DNA of 64,000 nucleotides, from the NCBI RefSeq assembly GCF_013373865.1, contig NC_050477.1:7958869-8022868 (forward strand). Reading direction: 5' to 3'. The DNA comes from Monomorium pharaonis (Eukaryota > Arthropoda > Insecta > Hymenoptera > Formicidae). The stretch's first letter is position 1. Every line of letters starts with the position of its first letter. This document shows positions 50,975-64,000 of this stretch, one piece after another. The notes under the pieces are model-generated. The model saw only the letters and a list, made by a program, of their open reading frames with translations. It was not told the DNA's origin and made no database searches. Both the position numbers and the translations under genes were made by a program.

Positions 50975-52889
50975 GTAAATAAAATTTCTTCCTAACACAA
51001 ACTATGGATTATCTCAAATATATTCGAGAACTACATATATTCATTATCTAGTGGAAAAATATTAGACTGCATATACGCTAACATTCGAATCATTTCAATT
51101 AATTCAGTTAACAAAAGATTCTCATTAAATTAAAGTAACTCTATAATTACATATTGATGCTTCGACATTAGTACAACTGAAGAATCTTCTCCATTCGCCT
51201 TCGAAGTATTTGCGGTCGAAACGCCCAGTGATTTTGCAGCATGCGATGCAGCGCGCTGTATCCGCCACGAGTGTTTCTCTCTCACGGCAAAAAGAGAACT
51301 CCGTAATTAGATTCATGCAAATCGGTAAAGGTTCTCCCCTTCCTCCCCGACAGAAAATTCGTCCTGGCGCGGGCACGTCGTGTCGCGTCGCGTCCCGTCG
51401 TTCGTCGTCCTTAAAAGGCGTGTCGCTCCTTGACCCGCGTTGGCGCTCATCCGTCACGCTTGTCAGCCCTCGAGATACGCGCATCCCGTGTCGCCCGATG
51501 CCGACGTGTACGATAAACCTCGCCGAGAGTGCACCACGCCGCGCGGACATATTTATGAATCCGCGAATGAAACTCCGCGGAGAGCGAGCGGAGATACATA
51601 AATAAGAGTTCCGGCGAAGGCATGGTTTAGGGGAAGTATCTCTGCCATCCGCGTTACCTAATCATCGCGAAGTAATGGCCTAACAACTGGTAATCACATC
51701 CAGAAAAATGTGAACAGATTTACTATGAAAGCGCAGTCACGCGTATATACATTTCTGTACCTCGAAACTGAAAAAAAAAAAAAAAAACGTATATACTTTT
51801 TATAACTTCTTGAAAAAAAAAAAGGAAAAAATGGAATAGAATTTTTGCCATAAAGTTAGACTAATAATACACATTTTTATTTTCCTAACTATTATTAATA
51901 ATTTATAAGTTCAGCTGTTATAATACATTAGTATATGTATAATAAGTTTCTTTATACTTATAGTAAAAGTTTGCTGCGCTTTCTCGAGAGAAAGAGAAAG
52001 AAAGCATTCAATATGCAACATATTTAAACAAGTACTTTTTCAATTTCTATCACGATCTTAACAAAATGTGTTTCGAATAAAGTCTCTGTTCGAATTTTGA
52101 TACAATGTTGACAGTGCGCTAATTAAGATCTTTTTTTCCGAACCTTATCGCGATATAATTTATTTGGCGCGTTGAAAAGTACCGATGCAACGCGATGTCG
52201 TGCCGCGAGTGGTCGTAAGCAACATTATTACTATCGCCTTTACGGAGTAAGTAAATTGCGTCTCTCCGTGGTCGTATCTTCCTGGCTACGTAACGGGAAG
52301 AAGCACGCGGGGCCATGCGGCCGCGCCACCCGTCTCAGATAATTCCCCGTGCGTTTGCAAACGCAGATGCCCGTTATGGTGACAGGTACGCAATGTTTCA
52401 TTACGCGCCATCACGGCCGATTATGAGGCCGGGCAAGTAATTGATTCGGCGCGTTTAATTTAACGAGAATTGCGCCGGGATGGACACCTCGGCGTTGATC
52501 GGCGCCCGCGAAGGCAAGTGCCCGTAATGGTTGTAATTTACTAAAACGGGACCGGCGGACCGACCGAATAAAGCACCTGAGAACACGGTTCATTAGTCAC
52601 CGATCCCTTAGCGTACTCGTTCCCTCTCGTGTTTTCGACCGAAGGAGTCTTTCTTCGTACGTCTCGTCTGACGAGCCGTGCCATCCTTCGCCGGCGACTC
52701 CTGAACTTTCCCCCGAGAGACGTCGAAAAATAACGCGACGCATCACGTAAATGTATGTTGACTCATTAATATCTATCGCCAAACTTGCAAAATTTTTAGG
52801 AAATTCAACCTACTTTTAAATAAACCAGTTTGTTCGAATATCTCGATTCTGCATTTTGTTGTATATTATAGGTTGCCAAATACACTTAC

Positions 52890-52977
52890 AATATTTTCTA
52901 CAATTTAGAAGATGTATTATACATTTTCTAGATTGATAGAAAATGCATAATACATTTTCTAAATTATATAAAATATT
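52890..52977. repeat. Hairpin of about 88 bases with short loop
   Basis: Arms 52890-52930 and 52937-52977 are complementary over about 41 bases with roughly five mismatches and a six-base loop (GATTGA). The size would suit an insect pre-miRNA, but I recognise no known miRNA sequence, and a mobile-element end lies nearby, so an element relic is more likely. Confidence 0.65.
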
Positions 52978-52985
52978 ATCTTATT

Positions 52986-53082
52986 TGAAATAAATATTAC
53001 TTATTTTTTATAAAACTTCTGCTTATAGTACTATTTGAAAAAAATATTTATTTCAATCTAGTAAATTTTTTTTTCAGTGTAA
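52986..53082. mobile_element. Second hairpin plus MITE-like terminal sequence
   Basis: TGAAATAAATATT (52986-52998) and AATATTTATTTCA (53043-53055) are exact reverse complements around a loop of about 45 bases. Just after it, 53065-53082 contains TTTTTTTTCAGTGTA, identical to the right end and TA flank of the MITE at 50536-50737. No matching left end was found upstream, so this looks like a related element that has lost one end. Confidence 0.5.
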
Positions 53083-54301
53083 ATGAATATATGTTAAATG
53101 TATTATGGATAGAAGAAAATAAAGAATCCGCAATGCTGAGACACACAACATTAGTTGAATCGCGTATGTACGTGTTTCCTTTATCTCAACAGCAACATCC
53201 AAGTCCGCGAACGTCGTAATAATCTTGTTGCAGCAAGACACCTCTATGCATCGATAGAAGAGATGTTCGGCGCATGCCGCGAAGATTACGCCACTGTCTT
53301 CGAGCAAGTCGATGACCGATCGCCGATCGCTTGTACCTCGTGATTGAACCAGCTTTATAGGTACACGCTCGCGCGTCCACCCTCTGTCACGATGTATACA
53401 TATATATATATTCGTACCAGGTCCAACTCGTCGCGATCGTTTTGTATCGACTTGCCAGTGTCAAGCGGTTATCTTGATTCAATAACTGTTAATGTCATCC
53501 GGCGATTGTCCGCCTCGGCACTTGTTCACCGATGGAAAACCGTGCCTCGTCCGAGGCGCCGTACATATCTAATTATAATAAGAATAACAGTAACATATTG
53601 TGTCCCGCTGCATATGGCGATGTACACGATCGAGCGATCGCTATCGATAAATCTCAAACACATACATATTATTCACGGATACGAATGTGCGACATTCAAA
53701 GGTCTTTTCTTATATGTATCCAAGTTTAATGGAACTTTTTATTTTTACTTCATTCTCTTAGTGTTGAAAATTAGAAAGATGAACATCAATGAAGATATTA
53801 TTAATTCTGACTGTTTTGAGTTTAACAATAGATTGCTCGTTTGCTATAACAACGACATAACTCAAGAAAGTTTCCCAAAAAATAAGTTTAAATGTTTTGA
53901 ATCATTAAAACTTTGAATAATAAAATTATGAAAATATCACATTTGAATGGAATATTGTGACGTAATATTTGATTGTAAAAAAAATTAATGTATCATTAGT
54001 TTTTTATTCATAAATTTCAGCATACCGAACTTTTCAGCAATCCTTTCTAACTTGTGACATTCTTGCTGCAACACTTTTTCTCATTTTACTTTTCTTTAGA
54101 AGCTTAATTATAGATATTCTACTAGCAACAAGAACTTCAAAGATCTGTTCTTTTCTCACATACACAACTCGAAGTGCCAATTTTTAAGCGACATATACCG
54201 AACGCTTGAAATTTCATCACTCACGACTTTATTTGTAATGTTTGTTGAATAATGATATAAAGCGGAATTGAAAAAAAATTCATAAATCAATTTTTTTTCA
54301 G

Positions 54302-54602
54302 ACGATAAAATCGAGTGTTACGTCGTGTAAGGCTACAGCTTTGTTCGCAACGGTCGAATGCCTTCCGTTTCGGCCGCCTGCCAAGCTCGCGAGAAATCAT
54401 GCGGAAGATCCTCCTCTTTACCGTCGACGAAACTTCTCTTCTCCTTTCTTGTCCCATGTCACCGGACGTACGGACGTCGAGCGGACTTAGCGCGATTTGG
54501 CGTTCGCCGAACGGTAACGCGAAATCGGCCAACCGTGATCCGCCACACAAGTCGAGCTCGCTTATCCGCTATCGCGTAGCCGATTCGATAATCGAGTCAC
54601 AG
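54302..54602 (+). other. GC-rich block with splice-like borders, possible exon
   Basis: A strong acceptor, TCAATTTTTTTTCAG, precedes 54302, and CACAG|GTATAA at 54603 could act as a donor. The block is much more GC-rich than both flanks. None of the three frames is open across the whole block: one has a stop one codon after the acceptor, one after about nine codons and one after about 63. If it is an exon it would be untranslated, initial or terminal. The opposite strand also carries an 87-codon open frame, so coding evidence is absent. Confidence 0.2.
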
Positions 54603-57292
54603 GTATAAATTACGTTATCCATTCGCAGAATTTTACGGAATATTCAGTGAGTGGCTATGTGAGATTCTCACAGTTTATTGCAAATTGCAATTTATCTGCA
54701 TTCACGCGCGCGTTATCAGCAGAGAGAATTTTCGTGCGATATTTTTTAATATAAAAAAAAATAGAGCTTTAATAAAATTTCGAGCACGTTTACGTTGAAG
54801 TCACGTTTCCAAGTAACGTTAATAGGCTAAATCATACAAAGATGTGCTTTCGATTTACGTTTCGAGGAGACAAAGTACATTCCGTATGAATGAGAGAAAT
54901 TGCGCGAGTAAGAGCGGATTTGCGTACTGCTCGTTACCGTCACCATTGTCCGCGTGGAGTTTAGTAAATCTGCAATAGAATTAATATCGTCGCTTATTCA
55001 ATCGTGACACCAGCGAGGAGGCTTCCGCGCTTGTGGTTAACACCGGCGAAAGAACGGGGGAAACTTGAGAAAGAGAGAGAAAGGGGGAGAAAGATAGAGA
55101 GAAAGAGAGAGAGACACCGGTTTGCGCGCAAAACTCGCGGCGTTATCGACGCGGGCGTTATCGCCGCGCGTAATCTTCCGCGGGGAGCGGCGGTCGTTCG
55201 GGTGGTACCAATTTGTCGTGCCTTTATCGGGCGTCATCTGATGGCGATCCGACACCGTCGCTCGGCTGAATGGCGAACCTCGCTACTTCGAAGTGACACC
55301 CGGGCACAATGGGAACAAAGCGCCGTTCGCGTCCTCGGCCGGTGTTTTGTTTCATTCCGCCGGTGGACAAGCCGCGTTATTTGTCATGCATTTTGACCCT
55401 CGCCGATCTCATCTCGGTTATTTTTCTCTGCCTCGCGCGTTCGTCGCGGATTCATAAAGACCGGGGGCCCTCGGGAAGAGACGACGACTTTCGCATCGAA
55501 GGACAAAAACCTGTGCCATGATGAAACGCCTGACGCGAACGCGGTAGGTTCGGTCTCGAGATAAAGGATCTGAATTTGAGAAGGAGGCTTTCGAAAGATC
55601 GGAAATTTAATTGATAGGACACGTAAATATGCCAGTTGCTAATCTAAATTTTTCATAATTTTAACTTCCTTTTTTACTCTAAGAATATAAACTTCTTTTT
55701 TATGTATGTAAAAACATTTATGTACGAGACTTTCTAAAAATGTTTATTTCTTAGACAAGAAAAACTGAAGATTTTTCCAAGAAAAAAAGAATGTTAACAA
55801 TGATTTGAAATTGGTAGGTAGCCGCCATCCGTTTCTGGCGTTCGACCGGGCGAGACAAGGATTAACATTCCGGGAGCGAAGGAGCGCGGCGCACTTACAT
55901 TCTCAGCACCGAGATGCGGCTTAATTGGTATATCAATCCCAGATGAACCGGTAGATAAGTGCGCGAACGTTAGACGGAGAGAAACGCGGCCGTACAAGGT
56001 CTCGCGGGTTAATAAAGTTGCATCCACGCAAGAGAGTCGCGATCAAGCGTCCAGCTTCTAGCGTTGCCTCCGGTCTAAGACGAAAAATCAAACGATACAA
56101 TATAAACTGTCTAATACTTGATAAGCTACGCAAAGGTGACAAAAATCTTTATCTCGATGATTAGAAAGATTATCTCTTTAGTTTGTAGTTTATAAAGCAA
56201 ATCTTCGCGAAATGAAAACTAACGTACCGTCTGTAAGCGATTTTTTTACGTGCTGCGTTCTTGTTCATCAAAAAGAATCGTGAGAATATTAAAGATAGCG
56301 AAGAATCATCGCGTCGGCTAATTCCGCGGTAACGTATAATTGCGTCGACGGAATCGCGTAACAGACACCGACGAAGGTTTCTCTCTCTGTCTCTCTCTCT
56401 CTCTCTTTCGATGTGTTCGGCGGCGTACAATCGTCTTGCCGGCGATCGCATCGGGCGAGATAGACCCCATTAGGTGGGATAATAACGAAACGATTAATTT
56501 GCATCGTTCAGCGGCGCAGTCGGAATCGCGATTACACGATTCGAGCCATAAACGTTCTCTACGGTAGATCGCGCTACCCGTGTACTATCCTCGCGGCAGA
56601 TCGATATCTCCGCGAGCGGTTACCAGCGTCTGTATATCGATATCGTCCGCGTGCCGTGTCGTAACGACTTTATAGTTAGATACCGGACAGGTGAGGTCGA
56701 TACACGATATCGCGGTACACGGCATCGGAACCGCGAAACGGTGAAACTCGCCCGCTCGCGTCGATCAGTTTTTGCTGTAATGATAATTTTTACACGCCGC
56801 GGTGAGCGACACGATTAAACCGCCTCGGCGACAAATATACGTCGCCGGGAGCGTGTTTCCTTCGAGCGGCAATTACGCTCGAGCGGCGCGCTTGTGATCT
56901 TTTTTTTTTTATTTCCCCTCGATTTTTTACCGCGACACGTCGGCCGCGACAAGTCGTTTCGCAATCGTCGATCGCGCGCGAGAAAACCGTGTGTCAGGAA
57001 GCAGCCTTTCCGCACACACAGTGAAATTAGGAAAAGTTATAATTCATACAAATGACTCGCGCTCCTAATTTCCCTTTCCCTCTTTCTCTTTCACCGCGAT
57101 GCTACATGTCGAGCAATCATTGCGCTATTTGGATGGCGATTACACAGAAACAAGTAGAGACATTCCCCGAGACGGAGAGAACTCGCCGTTACGTTACGGA
57201 CTCAATTCTACTCCGTACATGCCGGCTTCGGGGTCTATATCATTCTCAGCGCTTCGTATATATCTCACTCGCGAGAGGATAATTGACCTTCG

Positions 57293-57319
57293 CCCCTCCC
57301 CCTCCCCTCCCCCGCCCCT
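57293..57319 (-). repeat. C-rich tract, quadruplex-like on the - strand
   Basis: Runs of 4, 5, 4, 5 and 4 C are separated by single T or G, giving an i-motif pattern on the + strand and a quadruplex pattern on the - strand. A similar but shorter C-rich tract lies at 57703-57720. Neither is attached to a supported gene. Confidence 0.7.
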
Positions 57320-60300
57320 CCGTAATGAACCTCCGCGAGCGATTATACTTCGTCGGGACACGCCGCGCGTCCAAGTCCCGACACCTCTAAGCCGGGGCTG
57401 TTTAGCGTGGCAAGTGGGTGAAACGGAGGGACGTTTACGCGCACGATAGGCACGTAATGACCGATCGGCGAGGCGTTTTGTTGGCTGAGTTAAAGCGAGA
57501 ACACAGGGCCGGGCGTGTATTTTTGAGTAATTACCGCTATCACGCGACGCCGAAGGTGTTACTTGGTTGCAAAGCTACGATCAAAGCGCTCTTACCGCCC
57601 CTCGCCTCGCCTCTCGCGTATCAAGCGGAACCCAAGCTGATTCCCTTTCCCTTCTATCGCTACTGTACCCTCTCCCGTATACTACTCTCCTATTTCCTTA
57701 CTTCCCCCCCCCTCTCCCCCTGCGATCTCTCACCCTCGCCTCGCCGTATAGACGGCAGTTAGGCGAAACTTGGAAACTGGTAGTTCGACGGTCGCATGAC
57801 TCCGATAAGCGATTACGCCTTAACGGACTACCACCGAGAGGCTCTAACGACCGGTTGCCTCATTGGCTTCTCACGACATTGGCCGTTTTTCACCAGACCA
57901 GACCTGGGCATGAGAGACTGACGCCGATCGGGAAACATAAGGATTAAAAGCGTCTCGTCGATCAAGCTCTTGCTTCTATTTTTATTATTCATGACGGTGA
58001 GAAATTCGGTATAGTGCCTTTAAATTTTGATATAAAAAATTTTGTTACGAGGTGCAGAGTTCACTCTTTTAAATTTTTACAAATTGTATTGAAAGCGCCT
58101 CGTATAATTTTCCGCGAGAAAACCGCTCGATTCTATCAACGGCGAATGAGATCGCGACCCGTGGCGTGGAAAGGATCCCTTGGAAATCTATCGATAGCGT
58201 TCTACTACGATAATTCAGGATAATGAAAACGCAACCGTAATGATATCACGATTCAATCCTCAGCGCAGATCGAAAGAAGGCGCGATCGTAACGCGGATGG
58301 CGGTCTCTCCTCTGTTGTGGTCTTCCGCGGGCGGTCACGCACCGTCGGCCACGCCGCAAATCCGGCTGCGATATCGCGCGCGCATCAGCATATTCGTGCA
58401 AATTGATCGCACCGGCATCGGGGACAAGGGCTCCTCTCTCGCGTTCAAGGATAAGACGCCGTAATCTTTCGGATCTCCGCGTGACCCGCAATCGCGACAG
58501 GATGACCCCGTTTCGTTTCCTCACGCAACCAAGCAGTACGCTTTTTTGTACGTATTCCAATTGTGGCGTACGAGTTACGCGTTTGCTCTTTGTGCTAAAG
58601 ATCTAGATTAAACAGAAACAATACTAGATTTTTAACTGGTCCTTTGCCAAGATAGTCATCATGAAGTATACATAAGCAACGAAAAATCAAATAAAAATCA
58701 TAATTTTTAGTTATAAAAGATTTGAGAGAGAGAGAAAGAGAGAGATTTTCAAGACGTCTAGAAAGAGTACAATTTAAAAAGTGCAAGTTTACATCCCGGA
58801 ATTCTGCAGTTGCAGACGATACGCACACAAATCCGAGCACGTGCGGCTCCTTACTGTCCTCTTTCGCTTTCATCGATCTTGGCCGCAGGACAATCTCGGC
58901 GCGGTCGAACGGACACGCACGGTCGCTTCTGGGGAAGCGGCTGGGAACGATTCGTCCAAATGGCCAGGTTACCTTCCGCGCATTAATTTGACGGAGAAAC
59001 GCAAAGGGAGCAAAAAAAAGTGTCACCGGGAGCGAGAAGGAAGGAGACAGTTGATTCCCAAATATCGATAAGCTACGCGCGTTCGAAGCCGACAGACTTT
59101 CCTTCACCTATCTATTCCTCGAAGAGATCGCGATTCTACGTCCTTGCTGTGTCCTCCTCGCCTCCTCTTGTCACCGATTTTTTCGGTACCTGTTCGTCGG
59201 CGAATGTCACGCTCGGTTGCCTCGTCGACGGCGTCTTTTGTGCCGTCGAGCGTCATAATGACACCGGACAAAAACTGTCAATGCTGCGTATGCGGCGTAT
59301 CGGCTTCCACGCATGCATTAGGCCTGTTCAAAGTTTATAATACGCTACTAGATACTTTCTCGTATCGCGCCGTGACTCTCGAATCCGATTATGGTAATAT
59401 TATCATGCCGCTGAGCGAAACATCCATGCATTTCGTACGCGTCATTCTAGTAATATTGAAATTGTTACAAAGATTACTTCGGCACAAACATTGCCGGCAA
59501 CGCATGAATACTAAATCATTCATCGTACATGTACGATATTAATAATTTGTCCATGAAAAATTTTCAATCAACTTCTTCCTCGAAAAAAAACTTTGAGAGA
59601 GACGAGCATATCGTGCGTTTATGAAAGAAAATTTATTGCCAAATGAAATAAAAATTGTCGCTTGAGCAATTGTTGTGAAATTTTTCGGTGAACAAGACAA
59701 TTTTTCCTCATCTCAGATTATACGACAAGTATTCTTGAATCTACTCGGCATCATAAAATATTGGTAGACATATATTTTTATTAAATAGCACTTTACTTGC
59801 TCATTGTCGCGTAAAATGGCGAAATTTCCTGGACAGAATAAATGGACTCTTTTTCTACTTCATTTCTACCGATTAAACGTCATCACGTCGGCAAATAGTA
59901 CACTTCAGAACATAGTATTCGTTGCGTGACCGCATCGATTAGAAGGCGCTTTTACTGTAATTCAGACGACATGTTCTAAGTCAATTTAACGGAAAGCAAT
60001 AGTGATCCGGCATGCCTAGTGGTTGGCGAAGCGAGGTTTCCCAGACCGGTCCTCGTACAATGGGGACAACGCGGTGTGCTGCCAGTGGCTTCAATAATCA
60101 GAAGCGATTACTGTCGTCCTTCCTATGTTTTTTAGTGTCCCCTTTCATCCGCTCGCTTGTCGCCGCGCGTTATCCGATTCTCTCCGCCGTGTGACGAGGA
60201 AGAGAGCGCGAGAAAAAGAGCCTCATAAAAAGAAGAATAAACCTAACACGACGCGACGGTGAGTTGCAGATAGGAATTATTGTACCGAGGAAATTTAAGC

Positions 60301-62308
60301 CGCTTTTGATTCAAATAATGATGAAAGAGAATATCGAAAAAAAAAATTGTCGTAAATATATTATATAATATTAAAAGAAGATGATAAAGATATTTAAGAA
60401 AATCTTTCGAGTAAAGCTTAGAAAACTATTAATTAGATAGAGATAATCTCTCACGCTGAGTTATGCTAGTTTCGAGAATTAAATTATTCGTTGCGTAATT
60501 TTTAATTTCAAAATTTATAGCGCGAGATATTACGGCAGCCCACGTATCGGACAGGTGACGACTTTGAGATGTACGGCACAGCAATCACGACTCGCTCGAA
60601 TCGCTCGCGGTCGTTCGGAAGCGCCGTATCGTTAGTCGAAGGACATTTACGAGTGGTTTCGTCAACGTGGCGAACGAGCCGAGTCCGCGATAGCGAGCGC
60701 ACGCAGACAGCCGGAGCAACCATTTATTTATCAAACTAAATTACGAGAAGCGCGACGTCGGAACACGTTCTCCAATAAATTATCCCGTGCCTCCACCTTC
60801 GGTCAAGTACATGCCGTAATCGTTAATTGTTACGAAGTGACGTTGTATAAAAAACAACAAATTTCTCTTCGCAATAAAACTTGTACCGGCGATAGAAGAA
60901 CAAATGGAACAAGAACGCAAACATTATATTTTATAAATAATATCCATTCACCGTAACCACGCGTACGGTTGCAAAATTGATCAAAATCTTCGTGCGCCAC
61001 TAAATATGCCAAACTATCGAAGATGACTGAAATGCAGCGTGAAACATTGTGCGCTCGACGACTGGGCTCCTTTATCCGTTACGTCGAACAGCGGATCGCG
61101 ACACTCCGCCTGATATCACCTATCCAGTGTAACGTCAACGATTTTGACAGTCGTACCAGTCCCACCATGATGAATGAAGGGCTCGCGAGGTAATCGACGT
61201 TATCATAAATCTTTCGTGTCGAGCCCATTGTGGACGAGTCGCTCGTCGTCGCTCGTATCGATGTGATCGCGAGAGAGAGCCGATCGACTCAACTGAGGTC
61301 AGATTTCTATCGTTGTAGAACTGGAACGAATCCGATTCTCATTCCCGATCCCTCGAAACTTTCGTGTACTTTACGAAATTTCATCTATGCATCTAAGAAT
61401 CGTCCTTACATCATCCTTCGATTTTCAATCTCGATTACTTTTCAATTAACCCCCGAGAATAGTCGCCTGACGTGTCTTTTTATAACCCAGCGGAAAATAA
61501 AGTTTGGAAAAATAAAGTTCACATCACAGTATTTTTTTACCGTTTTAAAATGTCTCTTTAATCCTAAAATTTCGAGACCTAATATTTGTATAATAGAAAT
61601 AAGTGACTTATGTTCATATGATTATAATTAATGTTATTTTATTTTAAATTGCCATGAAATGGATATTATACATTTCGTTTTTTTCCCTTTTTTTTTCTAA
61701 AAACTCTATTATTCTTTATAAATGTTCAAATATACAATCTCAACAAAAACCCATAATATAAAAACATTTTATTTACTATTTTTTCGTCATAATAAGATGT
61801 TCAATAATAATGAGATGCTACTTTTTTTGTTTAATATTTTCCTGGTTTCTCCTTACTTTTTTCAAAAAATATAAATTAAAGCTATATACACAACATCGTT
61901 AGACATTAATAAATAAAACAATAATATATAATATATAGTTGATAACAATGTACTCTTAACTGTAGTGTAAAAATTACCTCAGGTGATTATTTACACACAT
62001 AAAAAATGAGATGACTATTCCCGAGTTAATTAGCCGACATTCACACAAACTAGACAAATTTTGCCTGTCGGACTTTATACAGATTTACCGTCACTACTTA
62101 AAGACGCTTAAGATCAAAAACCGATATCGGCCTTTAAAAAATGGCCTCTTCGACATCGGATAGGAAATCTATGATTTCTGCTTGAAGCTTTCCATACTTC
62201 AGGTTATTACTTCTATTCCCAGAACGCGAATGTTAGATGGTTATCGTCGACAAGGAACGAGCAGACACCAAGGTTAGGCGCGATCGAGCTTAGCTCCCTA
62301 TCTCTCTT

Positions 62309-62313
<5 letters not shown>

Positions 62314-62340
<27 letters not shown>
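62314..62340. repeat. (CT)13 microsatellite
   Basis: An uninterrupted CT run of about 27 bp within a longer pyrimidine-rich stretch beginning near 62293. Confidence 0.9.
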
Positions 62341-62344
<4 letters not shown>

Positions 62345-63314
62345 CGTCTGCATATCGATTTAAAACACCCGCAGAGCGCCTTACCGTAACTCATGGCGAA
62401 ATCGCGTTACGGCGCCCGTGCCTCGCAGATCATCTCTCCGCCCGCTCTCCCACCCGCCGCTCGTTCCGGGACGCTGATATTAACGACACCCGGTAGATCG
62501 TAACTTTGTCACCCAACGAGAGGGAACGGGGTAGCGCTTGCCCGCCCGGCTAAGAAGAAGCGGCCTTAAAGGGCGCTTTAGCCAGCGCGCCGCCAGCTAA
62601 TTGCATGCATTTTTAACGTCGAGACGTCTTAATCGGCGAGCTATATGATGGAAACGCGTGCATAAAGCTTTATGCTCGAGGCACCCTGGGGGAAAACGAT
62701 ACGGAAGGGTCGGACGTATAACCAGCAAACGGAGTGTCGTCTAAGGGGTGAAACGCGGTGGCGATAACATTTTAGCGCTGACATTATGCAATGTGCGGAC
62801 GGACTTTGTATCCAGATCCTTTGGCAGTTTTTTTGACAAATACTTCTCATTAATTTTAACAATAATCCAGACATATTTTTTTCGGCTTAGTAATTCCTCT
62901 CTAAAGGTTCGACTAATAAATATTAATATTTTTTCTCTATTACAACACGGAGTAAAGATGTATCTATGCTAATTGCGAGTAAACATACAGAAATTGTTTT
63001 TGATCATGGAACTGTAAAAACTAAAATCATTTTTAAAAATAATTACTTCTCCATCAGTGTGAGCGAAATGATGTTGTGAGCGCTTCCCACAACATCTCGG
63101 AACGACCGGTTTGTGCGGCGAAGAATAGCGGTGAGTTTGGCGACCTATATAAATCGCGTTTCCCTCGCGTAAATGTCTGGGGGGAGGGGGAGAGACGGGG
63201 GGAAGATTTAACGGACGTTGATGTATCGACGAGACCCGCGCCTCCGCCGCTCGACGTGGCCGTCCACGTGGCGTGATTAACGCCGCGCTGTCGTCCCGAC
63301 TCTTCGAAAAAGAA

Positions 63315-63337
63315 AGAGAGAGAGAGAGAGAGAGAGA
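63315..63337. repeat. (AG)11 microsatellite
   Basis: A short AG run of about 23 bp in a purine-rich stretch. The open frame on the opposite strand is a low-complexity Ser-Leu repeat. Confidence 0.85.
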
Positions 63338-64000
63338 AAAAGAGAGACATTCTCACGAAGCTAAGGACTAACTTTAACAATAATGGTCTCACGGCTTTCG
63401 AAGTCGCCGTATGTTAAACGTAAATGTGGACGCGTTTCCAGATACATCACGCCGAGTCCTTTACCTTCGGCTACTCTCGTATCCGTCGCCACCGTTTTAT
63501 CGACCTTATTACGTCGCAGCTTGGTGCGGATTACACAGCTGTGAATGTCGTGTAACATTGAGATTCCCGTGCGGACGGCCAGAGATCCAGTTTTCCGTAC
63601 TTCGTTAACTTTTGTTGCAAGCAGGATATAAAGATGTATATTTAATCGTTCTATTTTATTCTTTTATATTCATTCACACGTTTGGAAGATTTCATTAATT
63701 TTCAATGCAAGGAACCTACATTTATAATATTTGAGAGGAATTGGACATAATATTTCGTATATTATAGAAAACAAAAATTTCAATTCTTAATACGATATCC
63801 TGCAACATTAAGCATAAAAAAGTATAAAAGATATAACTTACAAATATCTATATATAGCGCGCTCTTTACTAATATAATATAAATATCGTTTTATATCAAG
63901 TTTTGTATATTTTTCATACTACTGCATACAAATGCATTTGTTAGTTAAACACTTTTAATTTTATTTTCTCTATCCATCATATATGTAATCGTGTGTCAAT

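Larger units (their letters stand above)
53100..64000. other. Gene-poor region to the end of the window
   Basis: Apart from the splice-bordered block at 54302 and the simple-sequence tracts, I see no supportable gene. A 190-codon frame at 53344-53916 (+) runs through AT-rich DNA without splice support. Frames at 55004, 57099, 57567, 58595 (-) and 59144 lie in GC-rich or purine-rich DNA and overlap other open frames. No tRNA-like A/B box pair was noticed. Confidence 0.5.

Noticed and set aside
53344..53916. A 190-codon + strand open frame
   Set aside because: Composition follows the AT-rich DNA (Tyr, Ile, Asn, Lys), and there is no domain, no splice support and no codon periodicity that I can see.

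Overview
The window looks like nuclear DNA from an insect. A hymenopteran, possibly an ant, is my best guess, but that rests on composition only: alternating AT-rich and CpG-containing blocks, many GA/CT microsatellites, short foldback elements and one short phase-1 GT-AG intron. I saw no operon structure, no rRNA or tRNA and no CRISPR.

Gene content is very low. The one gene I can support well is on the + strand at 17266-20499. It has a short first coding exon, a 477-bp intron with consensus ends and matching phase, and one large second coding exon. The inferred product has 918 residues, is polar and probably mostly disordered, and I recognise no family. A consensus splice donor at 16936 suggests an upstream non-coding 5' exon, and poly(A) signals lie at 20717 and 21031. 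Weaker coding candidates are a 107-codon open block bounded by splice-like sites (34123-34443) and a GC-rich block with a strong acceptor (54302-54602).

Layout: 1-14640 has no recognisable gene, a foldback hairpin (1869-1953) and two G-quadruplex-like tracts. 14640-16830 is a dense repeat cluster: a GC hairpin, a three-copy degenerate repeat, an array of about eight 164-bp satellite units (15097-16436) with an embedded two-unit higher-order repeat, and a separated repeat pair. This cluster ends about 440 bp before the start codon of the gene. 20800-49600 is mostly gene-free, with microsatellites, a 116-bp polypurine tract and the candidate exon. 49600-53100 is mobile-element debris: a possible decayed transposase on the - strand, a complete foldback MITE of about 200 bp flanked by TA, a perfect 34-bp palindrome and two stacked hairpins ending in the same terminal sequence as the MITE. 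53100-64000 shows no convincing gene.

The large gene-poor space could be intergenic regulatory DNA or introns of a gene whose exons lie mostly outside the window; the sequence alone does not decide this. Most open frames over 60 codons in the GC-rich blocks overlap open frames on the opposite strand and lack splice or domain support, so they are not annotated.
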